Part shown: positions 15,386 to 23,269 of the stretch, in pieces
Position numbering within the stretch: the stretch's first letter is position 1
Layout of the letters: every line of letters begins with the position of its first letter
Origin: Acetobacteraceae bacterium
GTDB lineage: Bacteria; Pseudomonadota; Alphaproteobacteria; Acetobacterales; Acetobacteraceae
Length of the DNA stretch: 23,939 nt
Assembly (NCBI GenBank): GCA_003133265.1
Contig: PKWQ01000429.1
Location: 1-23,939, forward strand
Direction: 5' to 3'
Position numbers and translations under genes: made by a program
The notes under the pieces: model-generated
The model's input: the letters and a program-made list of their open reading frames with translations, nothing else
Database searches by the model: none
What the model was told of the DNA's origin: nothing

Positions 15386-15991
15386 ATGGCTCTACACATC
15401 GACTATTACGCGTCGTTGAATTCGCCCTGGACGCATCTCGGCGCGGCGCGGCTGGAAGCGATGGCGACGCGGTTCGGGGCCAGCGTCCGCATCTACCCGG
15501 TGGATTTCGGCACCATCTTTGCCGCGTCCGGTGGATTGCCGCTGCCCAAGCGCTCGCCGCAGCGCCAGGCCTACCGGTTGCAGGAACTGGCGCGGTGGCG
15601 CGAGGTTCTGGGCGAGCCGATCCATATCCAGCCGAAATTCTTTCCCGCCAACGAACTGCCGGCGGCATGCAGCGTTATCGCGGTGCGCGAGACCATCGGC
15701 GACATGCCGGCGATCAAGCTGGCGCACCGGGTGCTGAAGGCACTGTGGCAGGAGGAGAAGAACCCCGGCGACACCGCCACGCTCGCCGGCCTGATCGCCG
15801 ATGTCGGCTTGGACGCGGATGCGGTGCTGCGGCTCGCGGAGGAGCCGCGCTGGGCGGAATTGCGCAAGGCCGATACGGCGGCGGCACTCGCGCGCGGCGT
15901 GTTCGGCGCGCCGAGCTACGTCATCGGCGAGGACATATTCTGGGGCCAGGACCGGCTGGAATTCGTCGGGCGCCGGCTCGCCAAGGGATAG
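15386..15991 (+). CDS. 2-hydroxychromene-2-carboxylate isomerase / DsbA-family protein
   Basis: A 201-residue thioredoxin-fold protein of the kappa-GST-like HCCA isomerase group. The N-terminal IDYYASLNSPWTHLG carries the Ser13-Pro-Trp motif that replaces the CxxC of DsbA and activates glutathione. The C-terminal GVFGAPSYVIGEDIFWGQDRLEF is the hallmark of this family. The classic enzyme acts in naphthalene breakdown, but no other naphthalene genes are here, so the substrate is open. I chose the ATG at 15386 behind a CGGGAA-like site. Its stop is five bases before the SDR gene, so the two probably form one transcript. Confidence 0.88.
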   Translation: MALHIDYYASLNSPWTHLGAARLEAMATRFGASVRIYPVDFGTIFAASGGLPLPKRSPQRQAYRLQELARWREVLGEPIHIQPKFFPANELPAACSVIAVRETIGDMPAIKLAHRVLKALWQEEKNPGDTATLAGLIADVGLDADAVLRLAEEPRWAELRKADTAAALARGVFGAPSYVIGEDIFWGQDRLEFVGRRLAKG

Positions 15992-15996
15992 AAAAG

Positions 15997-16737
15997 ATGG
16001 GGATCGTTCCAGACCTGACCGGCCGCGTCGCCCTCGTCACCGGCGGCTCGCGCGGCATCGGCCGTGGCATCGCGCTGGCGCTCGCCGAAGCAGGCGCGGC
16101 GGTGGCGGTGAACTACCGCGCCGAGGCGGCGCAGGCCGACGCGGTCGTTGCCGCCATCCGCGCCACCGGGCGGAATGCCGTCGCGGTTGGCGCCGATGTG
16201 TCCAGCGCGGATGCGGTGCGGCGCATGATCGACACGGTCGGCGCCGCACTCGGTCCGGTCGATCTGCTGGTGAACAACGCCGGCATCGCCGTCACGCGCG
16301 GGCTCGACGATCTGACCGAGGCGGAATTCGACCGGACCATCGCGGTCAATCTGAAATCGGTCTTCCTGTGCATCCAGGCGGTGTTGGGGCATATGCGCGC
16401 GCAGCGCTGGGGCCGCATCGTCAACATCTCCTCCGGCGCGGCGCGCGGCACCGGCGTGATCGGCATCCACTACAACGCCTCGAAGGCCGGGATGGAGGGC
16501 ATGACCCGGGGCTACGCCGCGCGGCTGGTGCGCGAGGGCATCACGGTGAACGCCGTCGCGCCGTCGCTGATCGGCACCGACATGGTGGCGGCGCGCGCTG
16601 CCGAACTGGCGGCGAAGGTGCCGCTCGGCCGGCTCGGCACGGCGGCGGAAGTGGCGCAGGCGGTGCTGATGGTGGTCGGCAACGACTACATGACCGGCCA
16701 GACCATCCAGGTGAATGGCGGCATGCACTTCATCTGA
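15997..16737 (+). CDS. Short-chain dehydrogenase/reductase (FabG-like)
   Basis: A 246-residue classical SDR that reduces a ketone or oxidises an alcohol with NAD(P)H. The cofactor motif TGGSRGIG is at residues 15-22 and NNAG at 93-96. The active site is Ser145/146, Tyr159 and Lys163 (YNASK). Asn-Tyr-Arg after the second strand suits NADPH preference. The sequence resembles 3-oxoacyl-ACP and acetoacetyl-CoA reductases, but there are no fatty-acid or PHB genes nearby, so the true substrate is not known. The AAGGGA ribosome site lies inside the end of the isomerase gene. The ATG at 15997 follows by eight bases. Confidence 0.92.
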   Translation: MGIVPDLTGRVALVTGGSRGIGRGIALALAEAGAAVAVNYRAEAAQADAVVAAIRATGRNAVAVGADVSSADAVRRMIDTVGAALGPVDLLVNNAGIAVTRGLDDLTEAEFDRTIAVNLKSVFLCIQAVLGHMRAQRWGRIVNISSGAARGTGVIGIHYNASKAGMEGMTRGYAARLVREGITVNAVAPSLIGTDMVAARAAELAAKVPLGRLGTAAEVAQAVLMVVGNDYMTGQTIQVNGGMHFI

Positions 16738-16779
16738 CGCTGGGGCTGCTCCGCGCCTCCGTGTCCCCGATAGTAAAAC

Positions 16780-17059
16780 CTACGCGAACGCCCGCTTGAT
16801 CCGCGCCCAGTCGTCCAGCGCGTCCTCGTGGCCCGGGGTGATTGGCGGTGACGGCGGCGATGCGGTTCGAGGGCACCAGCACGCCGGTGCCAAGCCGGAT
16901 TTTAGATGTCTTCAGCGCCGCCGCGCCCATGGCGACGAAGCAGTCGCCGGTCAGCATCTGCGTGTCGTAGAACCACGCGTGGGTGAAACCGAGTTCTTCC
17001 GCCCGCTGTGCGAGCTTCCATGAGTCGCCGGATGTGGCGATGCCGACCCCGAAATCCAT
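16780..17059 (-). pseudogene. Remnant of an LLM-class flavin-dependent oxidoreductase
   Basis: The first 74 codons encode a clean N-terminus of a luciferase-like F420/flavin oxidoreductase (MDFGVGIATSGDSW, EELGFTHAWFYDTQ, IRLGTGVLVPSNR, VTAN). A family member should then run on to about 300 residues or more. Instead the frame breaks at about 16835-16843. The next frame reads a short C-terminus-like tail, PGHEDALDDWARIKRAFA, and stops at TAG 16780-16782. The simplest reading is an internal deletion of some 200 or more codons that also shifted the frame, so the gene is dead. A ribosome site AGGGAGG sits six bases before the ATG at 17059, so the start signals are still intact. Confidence 0.8.
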
Positions 17060-17111
17060 GTGCATCCTCCCTATGCTTTGCCGCGGCTTGCCGCCGCTTG
17101 TGGCTGTGGTC

Positions 17112-17825
17112 TCAGGCGTAGATGAAGCCCATCCGATCCTCTTCCAGGACAAGGCAGGTCAATGGGCCGCCGAACACCGCGCCGGTGTCGATGCCGATGC
17201 GGTTCGGCTTGATCACCGGCGTCTTGATCGGCGTGTGGCCATGCACGATCACCGCCCCGTGGTCGGCCTCGGAGTTCAGGAACGGGTGGCGCATGCGGAT
17301 CACCTCGTCGCGCAGTTGCTCATCCAGCGGCACGCCGGGACGGATGCCGCCATGCACGAACATGTAGCCGCCCTCGCGGTGCGAGACGGTCAGGCCATGC
17401 AGGAACGCGATGTGCTCGGGCGGGATCAGGCCGGCCCATTCCTGGCGTGGCGTGCCGGGCGCGATGCCATAGCTTTCCAGCGCCGGCTCGCCGCCGTTGA
17501 ACATCCAGTCGGTCGCGGATGCCGCGTCGCCGCCGACCGCTTCCAGCATGGTGTTCTCGTGGTTGCCGATCAGGTTGATCGTCGCCAGCCCCTCGATCGG
17601 CGGGCCGGCGGCCAGATACGCCACCACGCCGGCGCTGTCGGGGCCACGGTCCACATAGTCGCCGAGATGGATCAGCACCGCGCTGGCGGTCGGGCGGCGG
17701 TGCAGGTCGGTGCGGACGGCGGCGTGCAGGGCGATCAGGCGCTGGGACAGGCCATGCACGTCGCCGATGACATAGACCCGCCGCCCCGGCGGCAGGCTCG
17801 CGGGCGCTTTTGTGAAGGTGATCAT
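17112..17825 (-). CDS. Metallophosphoesterase (PrpA-type Ser/Thr phosphatase or Ap4A hydrolase-like)
   Basis: A 237-residue calcineurin-like phosphoesterase with two metal ions in the active site. All motifs are present in order: GDVHG (21-25), GDYVDRGP (55-62), GNHE (87-90), then VHGG and VHGHTP in the C-terminal half. The compact size and spacing are those of bacterial PrpA-type protein phosphatases. Symmetrical Ap4A hydrolase is the alternative, and sequence alone does not decide. The ATG is at 17825 with a poor ribosome site. It stands after the thioesterase gene on the same strand, with a gap of 56 bases. Confidence 0.9.
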   Translation of the reverse strand: MITFTKAPASLPPGRRVYVIGDVHGLSQRLIALHAAVRTDLHRRPTASAVLIHLGDYVDRGPDSAGVVAYLAAGPPIEGLATINLIGNHENTMLEAVGGDAASATDWMFNGGEPALESYGIAPGTPRQEWAGLIPPEHIAFLHGLTVSHREGGYMFVHGGIRPGVPLDEQLRDEVIRMRHPFLNSEADHGAVIVHGHTPIKTPVIKPNRIGIDTGAVFGGPLTCLVLEEDRMGFIYA

Positions 17826-17881
17826 TGTCCCGGAGGCTAGCGATCTTTCCGAGGGCGTCTACCCCTGGCGGGACGCCACGA

Positions 17882-18307
17882 TCAGGTGAATTCGCCCAGG
17901 CGCGCGCGCGTCTGCGGCGGCAGCGGCGTGGATTTCCGCGTCGATTCGTCCTGCAGCACCAGCACGGTGGATGCGGTCGCCGCGCATATTCCGTCCTGGA
18001 AGATGCCCTGACCCAGGGTGAAGGAGCTGCGCCCAATCGCCAGCACCTTGGTGCCGATCTCGATCGGACCGCCCCAGTGCAGCTCCGCCCGGTACTCCAG
18101 CAACAGCCGGGCGATGACGATGGCGCAGCCGGATGGCACGAAGGGGTGAGCGGGATCGAAGAACAGCCCGACCCGCCCGGTTTCCAGGAATACGCTGAAG
18201 GCGGTGTTGTTGATGTGGCCCTGGCGGTCGGTATCGCCGTAACGGGCGGTATCGGTGGCCCAAAGCCGGTACTGGGAGCGGTCGATCAGCGCGGATGTGT
18301 CGGTCAT
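17882..18307 (-). CDS. 4HBT-fold acyl-CoA thioesterase
   Basis: A 141-residue hotdog-fold thioesterase that would split acyl-CoA into acid and CoA. The active-site segment RYGDTDRQGHINNTAF (residues 22-37) has the Asp and the GHxNN pattern of the FadM/YbgC group. A single 4HBT domain fills the protein, as is normal. It runs divergently from the HAD phosphatase gene and upstream of the phosphoesterase. The acyl chain it prefers cannot be read from sequence. Confidence 0.87.
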   Translation of the reverse strand: MTDTSALIDRSQYRLWATDTARYGDTDRQGHINNTAFSVFLETGRVGLFFDPAHPFVPSGCAIVIARLLLEYRAELHWGGPIEIGTKVLAIGRSSFTLGQGIFQDGICAATASTVLVLQDESTRKSTPLPPQTRARLGEFT

Positions 18308-18431
18308 GGCCGCAGGCTAGCGTGCGAATCGCGGCGGGGAAATCCGGCCGGGGGCGGAATCATGTCCATGCTCTGTTGTCGCGGGCGGCTTTTCCTGGTT
18401 GATAGCGCCCATCTGCACGGGGCTCAGACGC

Positions 18432-19070
18432 ATGCGGCCATCGATCCTTCTCTATGACTGGGACAACACGCTGGTGGAGGGCTGGGCGGCGATCGCCGCG
18501 GCGCTGAACGCGGCGTTCGATGCCTTCGACCTGCCGCGCTGGAGCGTGGACGATACCAAGGAACGCGTCCGCACATCCCTGCGCGAGAGCTTCCCGCCGA
18601 TGTTCGGCGCGCGCTGGGAAGAAGCCCGCGACCTGTTCTACGCCACGCTGAGCGAGCAGCATCTGACCCATCTGCGGCCGATGTCGAACGCGCTGGACGC
18701 GCTGCGGGCCGGGGCGGCGTGGCCGCAGGGGGTGGTCTCGAACAAGACCGGCGCCTTCCTGCGCAAGGAGGTCGCGCATCTGGGCTGGGACGCGCATTTC
18801 CAGACCGTGATCGGCGCCGGCGACGCGGCGGCGGACAAGCCGCACCCCGATTCAATCCTTCTCGCCCTTGCGAAAACCGGCTACGCCCCGGATCGTTCGG
18901 TCTGGTATCTCGGCGATACCGCGAGCGATATGCAGGCGGCCCGGGCGGCAGGGGTAACCGCCGTCCTGGTGGGCGACGCCGCGCATGACGGGGGTATCGA
19001 CAAAGCAGGTGCCGATATCCATGTGTCGTCTATGATGGACCTCGCCGCACGGCTTCGTGCGTTAACGTGA
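18432..19070 (+). CDS. HAD-superfamily hydrolase (phosphoglycolate-phosphatase-like)
   Basis: A 212-residue HAD phosphatase. Motif I is DWDNT with the nucleophile Asp9 and acid/base Asp11, motif II the VVSNKTG serine, motif III the ADKPHPD lysine, and motif IV YLGDTASDMQAA. A helical cap follows motif I, as in phosphoglycolate phosphatase and related small-molecule phosphatases. I use the ATG at 18432. A TTG at 18399 would add 11 residues without family likeness. It lies just before hfq on the same strand, with 97 bases between. The substrate is unknown. Confidence 0.9.
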   Translation: MRPSILLYDWDNTLVEGWAAIAAALNAAFDAFDLPRWSVDDTKERVRTSLRESFPPMFGARWEEARDLFYATLSEQHLTHLRPMSNALDALRAGAAWPQGVVSNKTGAFLRKEVAHLGWDAHFQTVIGAGDAAADKPHPDSILLALAKTGYAPDRSVWYLGDTASDMQAARAAGVTAVLVGDAAHDGGIDKAGADIHVSSMMDLAARLRALT

Positions 19071-19167
19071 CTATGGACCGCTGTTAGACTGATCTGGTGC
19101 CGTCGGCCGTGCCACGCCCGCCGCACCGGTAAACAACAACAGCAATGAGAAAAAGAAGGATATCGCT

Positions 19168-19458
19168 GTGGCCAACGAAAAATCGCAAAATGTTCAGGAC
19201 GTTTTCCTGAACCATGTGCGAAAGAATAAAACTCCGGTGACTGTATTCCTGGTCAACGGGGTCAAACTTCAGGGCATTATTACCTGGTTCGACAACTTCT
19301 CCGTTCTGCTTCGTCGGGACGGACACACGCAGCTGGTCTACAAGCACGCCATCAGCACTGTGATGCCTGGCGCGCCGATCATGCTGTTCGATGCCACCAA
19401 GGTCGAAGGCGCGGCCGTGCGCGAGACAGTATCCGCCGATGGTGATGGTGACGGCTGA
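19168..19458 (+). CDS. hfq: RNA chaperone Hfq
   Basis: A 96-residue Sm-like protein that forms a hexameric ring and helps small RNAs pair with messages. The Sm1 part QDVFLNHVRKNKTPVTVFL starts at residue 10, with the proximal-face glutamine, and the Sm2 part VYKHAISTV (57-65) is complete. The rim reads RKNK where E. coli has RRER, so the basic patch is weaker. The core is followed by a short tail ending DGDGDG, longer than the minimal alphaproteobacterial form. It starts with GTG at 19168 behind AAGAAGGA. The hflX start overlaps its end, a conserved gene pair. Confidence 0.97.
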   Translation: MANEKSQNVQDVFLNHVRKNKTPVTVFLVNGVKLQGIITWFDNFSVLLRRDGHTQLVYKHAISTVMPGAPIMLFDATKVEGAAVRETVSADGDGDG

Positions 19459-20767
19459 GATCGTCGGGGCGGATGGCCGGACGGGCAACCTTTCGGCCAG
19501 TCCGACCCGCGCCGCCGTCATCCTGCCCTGGGAGCGGCCCGATTCGAGCGGATCGGACGCCACGCGCGCATCTGAAGCCAGACTTGCCGAGGCAATCGGA
19601 CTCGCGGCCTCCATCGGCCTCGTGGTGGTGCATAGCGCCATCGTGAAGCTGCGGGAGCGCCGTCCGTCCACGCTGCTGGGCGAGGGGCAGGCCGCTACGC
19701 AGGGCGCGGAACTGGCGGCCCATGACGTCGCCGTCGTCATCGTCGACGCGGCGCTGAGCCCGGTGCAGCAGCGCAATCTGGAGCGGACCTGGAACTGCAA
19801 GGTGATCGACCGCACCGGGCTGATCCTGGACATCTTCGGCGAGCGCGCCGCAACCCGGGAAGGCACGTTGCAGGTCGAGCTCGCGCACCTGGAATACCAG
19901 CGGTCGCGGCTGGTGCGATCCTGGACCCATCTGGAGCGCCAGCGCGGCGGTTTCGGCTTCCTGGGCGGTCCTGGCGAGACGCAGATCGAGGCCGACCGGC
20001 GGCTGATCCTGGAACGGATCGTGCGTCTAAAGAAAGAGTTGGAGCAGGTGCGCCGCACGCGCGGCCTGCACCGCACCGCGCGCCGGCGGGTGCCGTTCCC
20101 GGTGGTCGCCCTGGTCGGCTACACCAATGCCGGCAAATCCTCGTTGTTCAACGCGATGACCGGCGCCGAGGTGGCGGCGCGCGACCAGTTGTTCGCCACG
20201 CTCGATCCGACCATGCGCGGCCTGCGCTTGCCGTCGGGCCGGCGGGTGATCCTGTCCGATACCGTGGGTTTCATCAGCGAACTGCCGATGGAACTGGTCG
20301 CCGCCTTCCGCGCCACGCTGGAAGAGGTGGCCGAGGCGGACGTGATCCTGCATGTCCGCGACATCGCCCATCCCGACAGCGCCGCGCAGCGCGCCGACGT
20401 GATCGCGGTGCTGGAGGGGATGGCGCGCGACAACACGCTGGGAGAGGACTGGCCGTCGCGCACCATCGAGGTGCTGAACAAGGCCGATCTGCTGGGCGGT
20501 GTGGCCGAGGTGCCCGCGCGTACCGGCACGGTGGCGGTATCGGCGATCACCGGCGAGGGGCTGCCAGCCTTGCTTGCCGCCATCGATTCGCGCATCGCCG
20601 CCGGCATGGAGACCGCCGATTACGAGATCGCGCCGGAGGACGGCGCGCGGCTCGCCTGGCTCTATGAACATGGCGAGGTGGTCGGGCGGCAGGACGGCGA
20701 CGCGGCAATCCATGTCACCGTGCGCCTGCTGCCGGCCGACCGGGCACGGTTCGAACGCCGGGAATGA
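19439..20767 (+). CDS. hflX: Ribosome-associated GTPase HflX
   Basis: A 442-residue GTPase that binds the large ribosomal subunit and rescues or splits stalled ribosomes. The N-terminal HflX domain (STLLGEGQ, VVIVDAALSPVQQRNLE, DRTGLILDIFGERA) leads through the LGGPGETQIEADRR linker to the G domain: G1 GYTNAGKSS at 227-235, then G3 DTVGF and G4 NKAD. The start is uncertain. ATG 19439 and ATG 19445 both overlap the end of hfq by 14-20 bases, and I give the first. No separate ribosome site is clear, so it is probably coupled to hfq translation. Confidence 0.95.
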   Translation: MVMVTAEIVGADGRTGNLSASPTRAAVILPWERPDSSGSDATRASEARLAEAIGLAASIGLVVVHSAIVKLRERRPSTLLGEGQAATQGAELAAHDVAVVIVDAALSPVQQRNLERTWNCKVIDRTGLILDIFGERAATREGTLQVELAHLEYQRSRLVRSWTHLERQRGGFGFLGGPGETQIEADRRLILERIVRLKKELEQVRRTRGLHRTARRRVPFPVVALVGYTNAGKSSLFNAMTGAEVAARDQLFATLDPTMRGLRLPSGRRVILSDTVGFISELPMELVAAFRATLEEVAEADVILHVRDIAHPDSAAQRADVIAVLEGMARDNTLGEDWPSRTIEVLNKADLLGGVAEVPARTGTVAVSAITGEGLPALLAAIDSRIAAGMETADYEIAPEDGARLAWLYEHGEVVGRQDGDAAIHVTVRLLPADRARFERRE

Positions 20768-20792
20768 GGTTTTCCGCCCGGCAAGTTCCTGG

Positions 20793-21611
20793 TTACGGGG
20801 TAAGCCCGCGCTCGGCGCGCTTGGCCGCCTGCCAGTGCGCCTCCATCTCCTCCAGCGTCGCGTCCGCGGGGGTTTTTCCTTCAATTTCCAATCTCTGCTC
20901 GATAACCCCGAAGCGCCGAGAGAACTTGGCATTGGCCTGACGCAGGCAGGTCTCCGGGTCCAGGTGCAGCTTGCGCGCCAGATTGGCGAGCACGAACAGC
21001 AGGTCGCCGACCTCGTCGGCCAGCCGCGCCGGATCGGCGTCCGCCAAGTCGGCGCGCAATTCGGCGCGCAGTTCGGCGGCTTCTTCCTCCAGCTTGTCCA
21101 GCACCGCGGCGGCATCCGGCCAGTCGAACCCGACGCGGGCGGCGCGGGAGGTCAGCTTGGCGGCACGGGTCAGCGCCGGCAATCCGACGGCGATGCCGGC
21201 CAGTGTTCCTGTTTCGTTGCGCACGGCGCGTTCGGCGTGCTTCTGCGCCTCCCAGGCGCTGGTTTGCGCCGCCGCATCACGCGCGGCTTCGTCGCCGAAG
21301 ACGTGCGGATGACGGCGCACCATCTTGTCGGCAATGGTGCGCGCGATCTCGGCGAAGCCGAACCGGCCGGCTTCCTCGGCCATGCGCGCATGATAGACGA
21401 CCTGGAACAGCAGATCGCCAAGCTCGTCGGGCAGGGCAGCAAGATCGCGCCGCGCGATCGCGTCCGCGACCTCGTAGGCTTCCTCGATCGTATACGGCGC
21501 GATGGTGGCGAAATCCTGCACCTTGTCCCACGGACAGCCGGTCTCCGGATGGCGCAACGCCGCCATGATGTCGAGCAGGCGACGGAGTTCAGCCTCGGCG
21601 GAAGCGGTCAT
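20793..21611 (-). CDS. mazG: Nucleoside triphosphate pyrophosphohydrolase MazG
   Basis: A 272-residue enzyme that hydrolyses NTPs and dNTPs to monophosphates and pyrophosphate, a house-cleaning and stringent-response-linked role. Two MazG domains are visible. The first has GCPWDK, the metal motif EEAYEV (43-48) and DELGDLLF (62-69). The second has EEEAAEL and DEVGDLLF. The first domain's motif is also fully preserved. The ATG at 21611 follows CGGGAACAG. It converges on hflX, with 25 bases between stops and no obvious terminator there. Confidence 0.95.
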   Translation of the reverse strand: MTASAEAELRRLLDIMAALRHPETGCPWDKVQDFATIAPYTIEEAYEVADAIARRDLAALPDELGDLLFQVVYHARMAEEAGRFGFAEIARTIADKMVRRHPHVFGDEAARDAAAQTSAWEAQKHAERAVRNETGTLAGIAVGLPALTRAAKLTSRAARVGFDWPDAAAVLDKLEEEAAELRAELRADLADADPARLADEVGDLLFVLANLARKLHLDPETCLRQANAKFSRRFGVIEQRLEIEGKTPADATLEEMEAHWQAAKRAERGLTP

Positions 21612-21690
21612 GATCTGTTCCCGTAGGGCGGTTTACGCGCGCATCCGATTGCCGCAGAAGAATGATTATGGAAACTGATGATGCTGGCGA

Positions 21691-22482
21691 TCAGGTGAAG
21701 TCCAGGATCATGCCGTCGTACCCGGGCTCGACGCCCTTTGGCAGGTGTTGCTTCAGCCATGCCCAATCCATGTCAGGGCCCATATGCGTCAGGATCGTTC
21801 GCCGGGCGCCGACGCGTTCGGCCCATGCCAGCGCCAGTTCCAGATGCGCGTGGGTGTAGTGCGGACCCTGGCGCTGGAAGCAATCGACCACCCAGGTGTC
21901 AACGCCCTCCAACGCCGCGAACGCGGCGTCGTCCAACCCCACCACGTCGGTCGAGTAGCCGAACCCGCCGACGCGCAGACCGAGCGTGCGGGCATAGCCG
22001 TGGTCCTGGTCGAACAGCGTCACGCCCATGCCGGCGATATCGAGGCGGTCGTTGGCCTCCACTGGGCGTTCCAGCAGCGCCGGGCGGAAAAACCCCGGAC
22101 CTTCCCAGGGCCGGAAAGCATAGCCGAAGCGCCGCGTCAGTTCCTCTAATGTTCCCTCGGTTGCGAACGCTTCCAACGGCCGTCCGGCGATCCGGTTCAG
22201 AATGCGGACGTCGTCCAGTCCGGTGATGTGATCGGCATGGGCATGGGTGAACAGGATCGCATCCACCCCCGGCACCCCGCAGGTCAGCAACTGGGTGCGC
22301 AGATCGGGCGAGGTATCGACCAGCAACCGCCTGCCCGCTGCGCTCTCCAGCACGATGCTGGCGCGCGAGCGCCGGTTGCGCGGCTCGTCCGGATCGCACA
22401 CCCCCCAATCGCCGCGCCCGTCCGCGCCGCCGATCTGTGGAACCCCCGCGGAGCCGCCGGTGCCGAGCAGAATGACCCGCAT
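21691..22482 (-). CDS. MBL-fold metallo-hydrolase (PhnP-like)
   Basis: A 263-residue metallo-beta-lactamase-fold hydrolase. It opens with LLGTGGSAGVPQIG, as PhnP and RNase Z relatives do. The metal ligands are visible: HAHADH at 80-85, His161 in DQDHG, Asp179 in YSTDVVG and His233 in LTHMG. PhnP splits cyclic ribose phosphates, but no phosphonate genes are near. This family commonly follows metG and tatD in alphaproteobacteria. Its ATG is three bases after the tatD stop, so it is in the same operon. Confidence 0.9.
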   Translation of the reverse strand: MRVILLGTGGSAGVPQIGGADGRGDWGVCDPDEPRNRRSRASIVLESAAGRRLLVDTSPDLRTQLLTCGVPGVDAILFTHAHADHITGLDDVRILNRIAGRPLEAFATEGTLEELTRRFGYAFRPWEGPGFFRPALLERPVEANDRLDIAGMGVTLFDQDHGYARTLGLRVGGFGYSTDVVGLDDAAFAALEGVDTWVVDCFQRQGPHYTHAHLELALAWAERVGARRTILTHMGPDMDWAWLKQHLPKGVEPGYDGMILDFT

Positions 22483-22485
22483 GCC

Positions 22486-23262
22486 CTAGCCCGCCGCCTT
22501 GGCGAATAGCCGCCGGAAATTCGCGGTGGTGAGATCGGCAAGGTCCGCCTCGCTCAGCCCGTGAATGCCGGCCAGCACCTTGGCGGTCTGCGCCACCCAG
22601 GCGGGTTCGTTGCGTTTGCCGCGAAACGGGACCGGGGCCAGATAGGGCGCGTCGGTCTCCACCAGTAGCCGGTCCCTGGGAATGTCCCGCGCGATCTCCC
22701 TGATTTCAGGTGATTTTGGGAAGGTCAGAATGCCGGAAAAACTGAAATAGCCATCCATCGCCATCGCTGCCTCGGCCAATGCGCGGGTCGAGCTGAAACA
22801 ATGCAGCAGGAAGGTGAATTCATGCCCGGCAGCACGTTCTTCTTGCAGCATTCGCGCGATGTCGTTGTCGGCATCGCGGGCATGGATCGCCAGCGGCAGG
22901 CCGGTCAGTGCCGCCGCATGGATATGCGCGCGGAAATTCTCCCGCTGAACGTCGCGCGGCGCCTTGTCGTAGAAGTAATCCAGCCCGGACTCGCCGATGC
23001 CGATCACCTTGGGGTGCGCGGTCAGCGCGGCGATCGCTTCTGCCGTGGGAACAGCATGTTCCGCTGCGTTGTGCGGATGGATGCCCACGGTACACCAGAC
23101 GTTCGGATGCGCCTCCGCCAGCGCCCGGATGGTCTCGGACTGGCCCAGACGGGTGCCGATGGTGACCATCTCGCCCACGCCCGCCGCTGCCGCGCGCGCC
23201 AAAATTTCCGGCAGTTCGGCCGGCGCGTAGTGGTCGAGATGGCAGTGTGAATCGATCAACAT
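22486..23262 (-). CDS. tatD: TatD-family metal-dependent hydrolase (DNase)
   Basis: A 258-residue TIM-barrel hydrolase with 3'-5' exonuclease activity in the characterised members. The metal ligands are all present: His6 and His8 (DSHCHLDH), Glu91 (GESGLD), His127 (IHARD), His154 (LHCFSS) and Asp204 (ETDAPYL). The ATG at 23262 is eight bases beyond the metG stop and has a poor ribosome site, so it probably depends on metG translation. Longer in-frame readings lie inside metG. The metG-tatD-MBL order is conserved in many bacteria. Confidence 0.95.
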   Translation of the reverse strand: MLIDSHCHLDHYAPAELPEILARAAAAGVGEMVTIGTRLGQSETIRALAEAHPNVWCTVGIHPHNAAEHAVPTAEAIAALTAHPKVIGIGESGLDYFYDKAPRDVQRENFRAHIHAAALTGLPLAIHARDADNDIARMLQEERAAGHEFTFLLHCFSSTRALAEAAMAMDGYFSFSGILTFPKSPEIREIARDIPRDRLLVETDAPYLAPVPFRGKRNEPAWVAQTAKVLAGIHGLSEADLADLTTANFRRLFAKAAG

Positions 23263-23269
23263 CTGTGAA

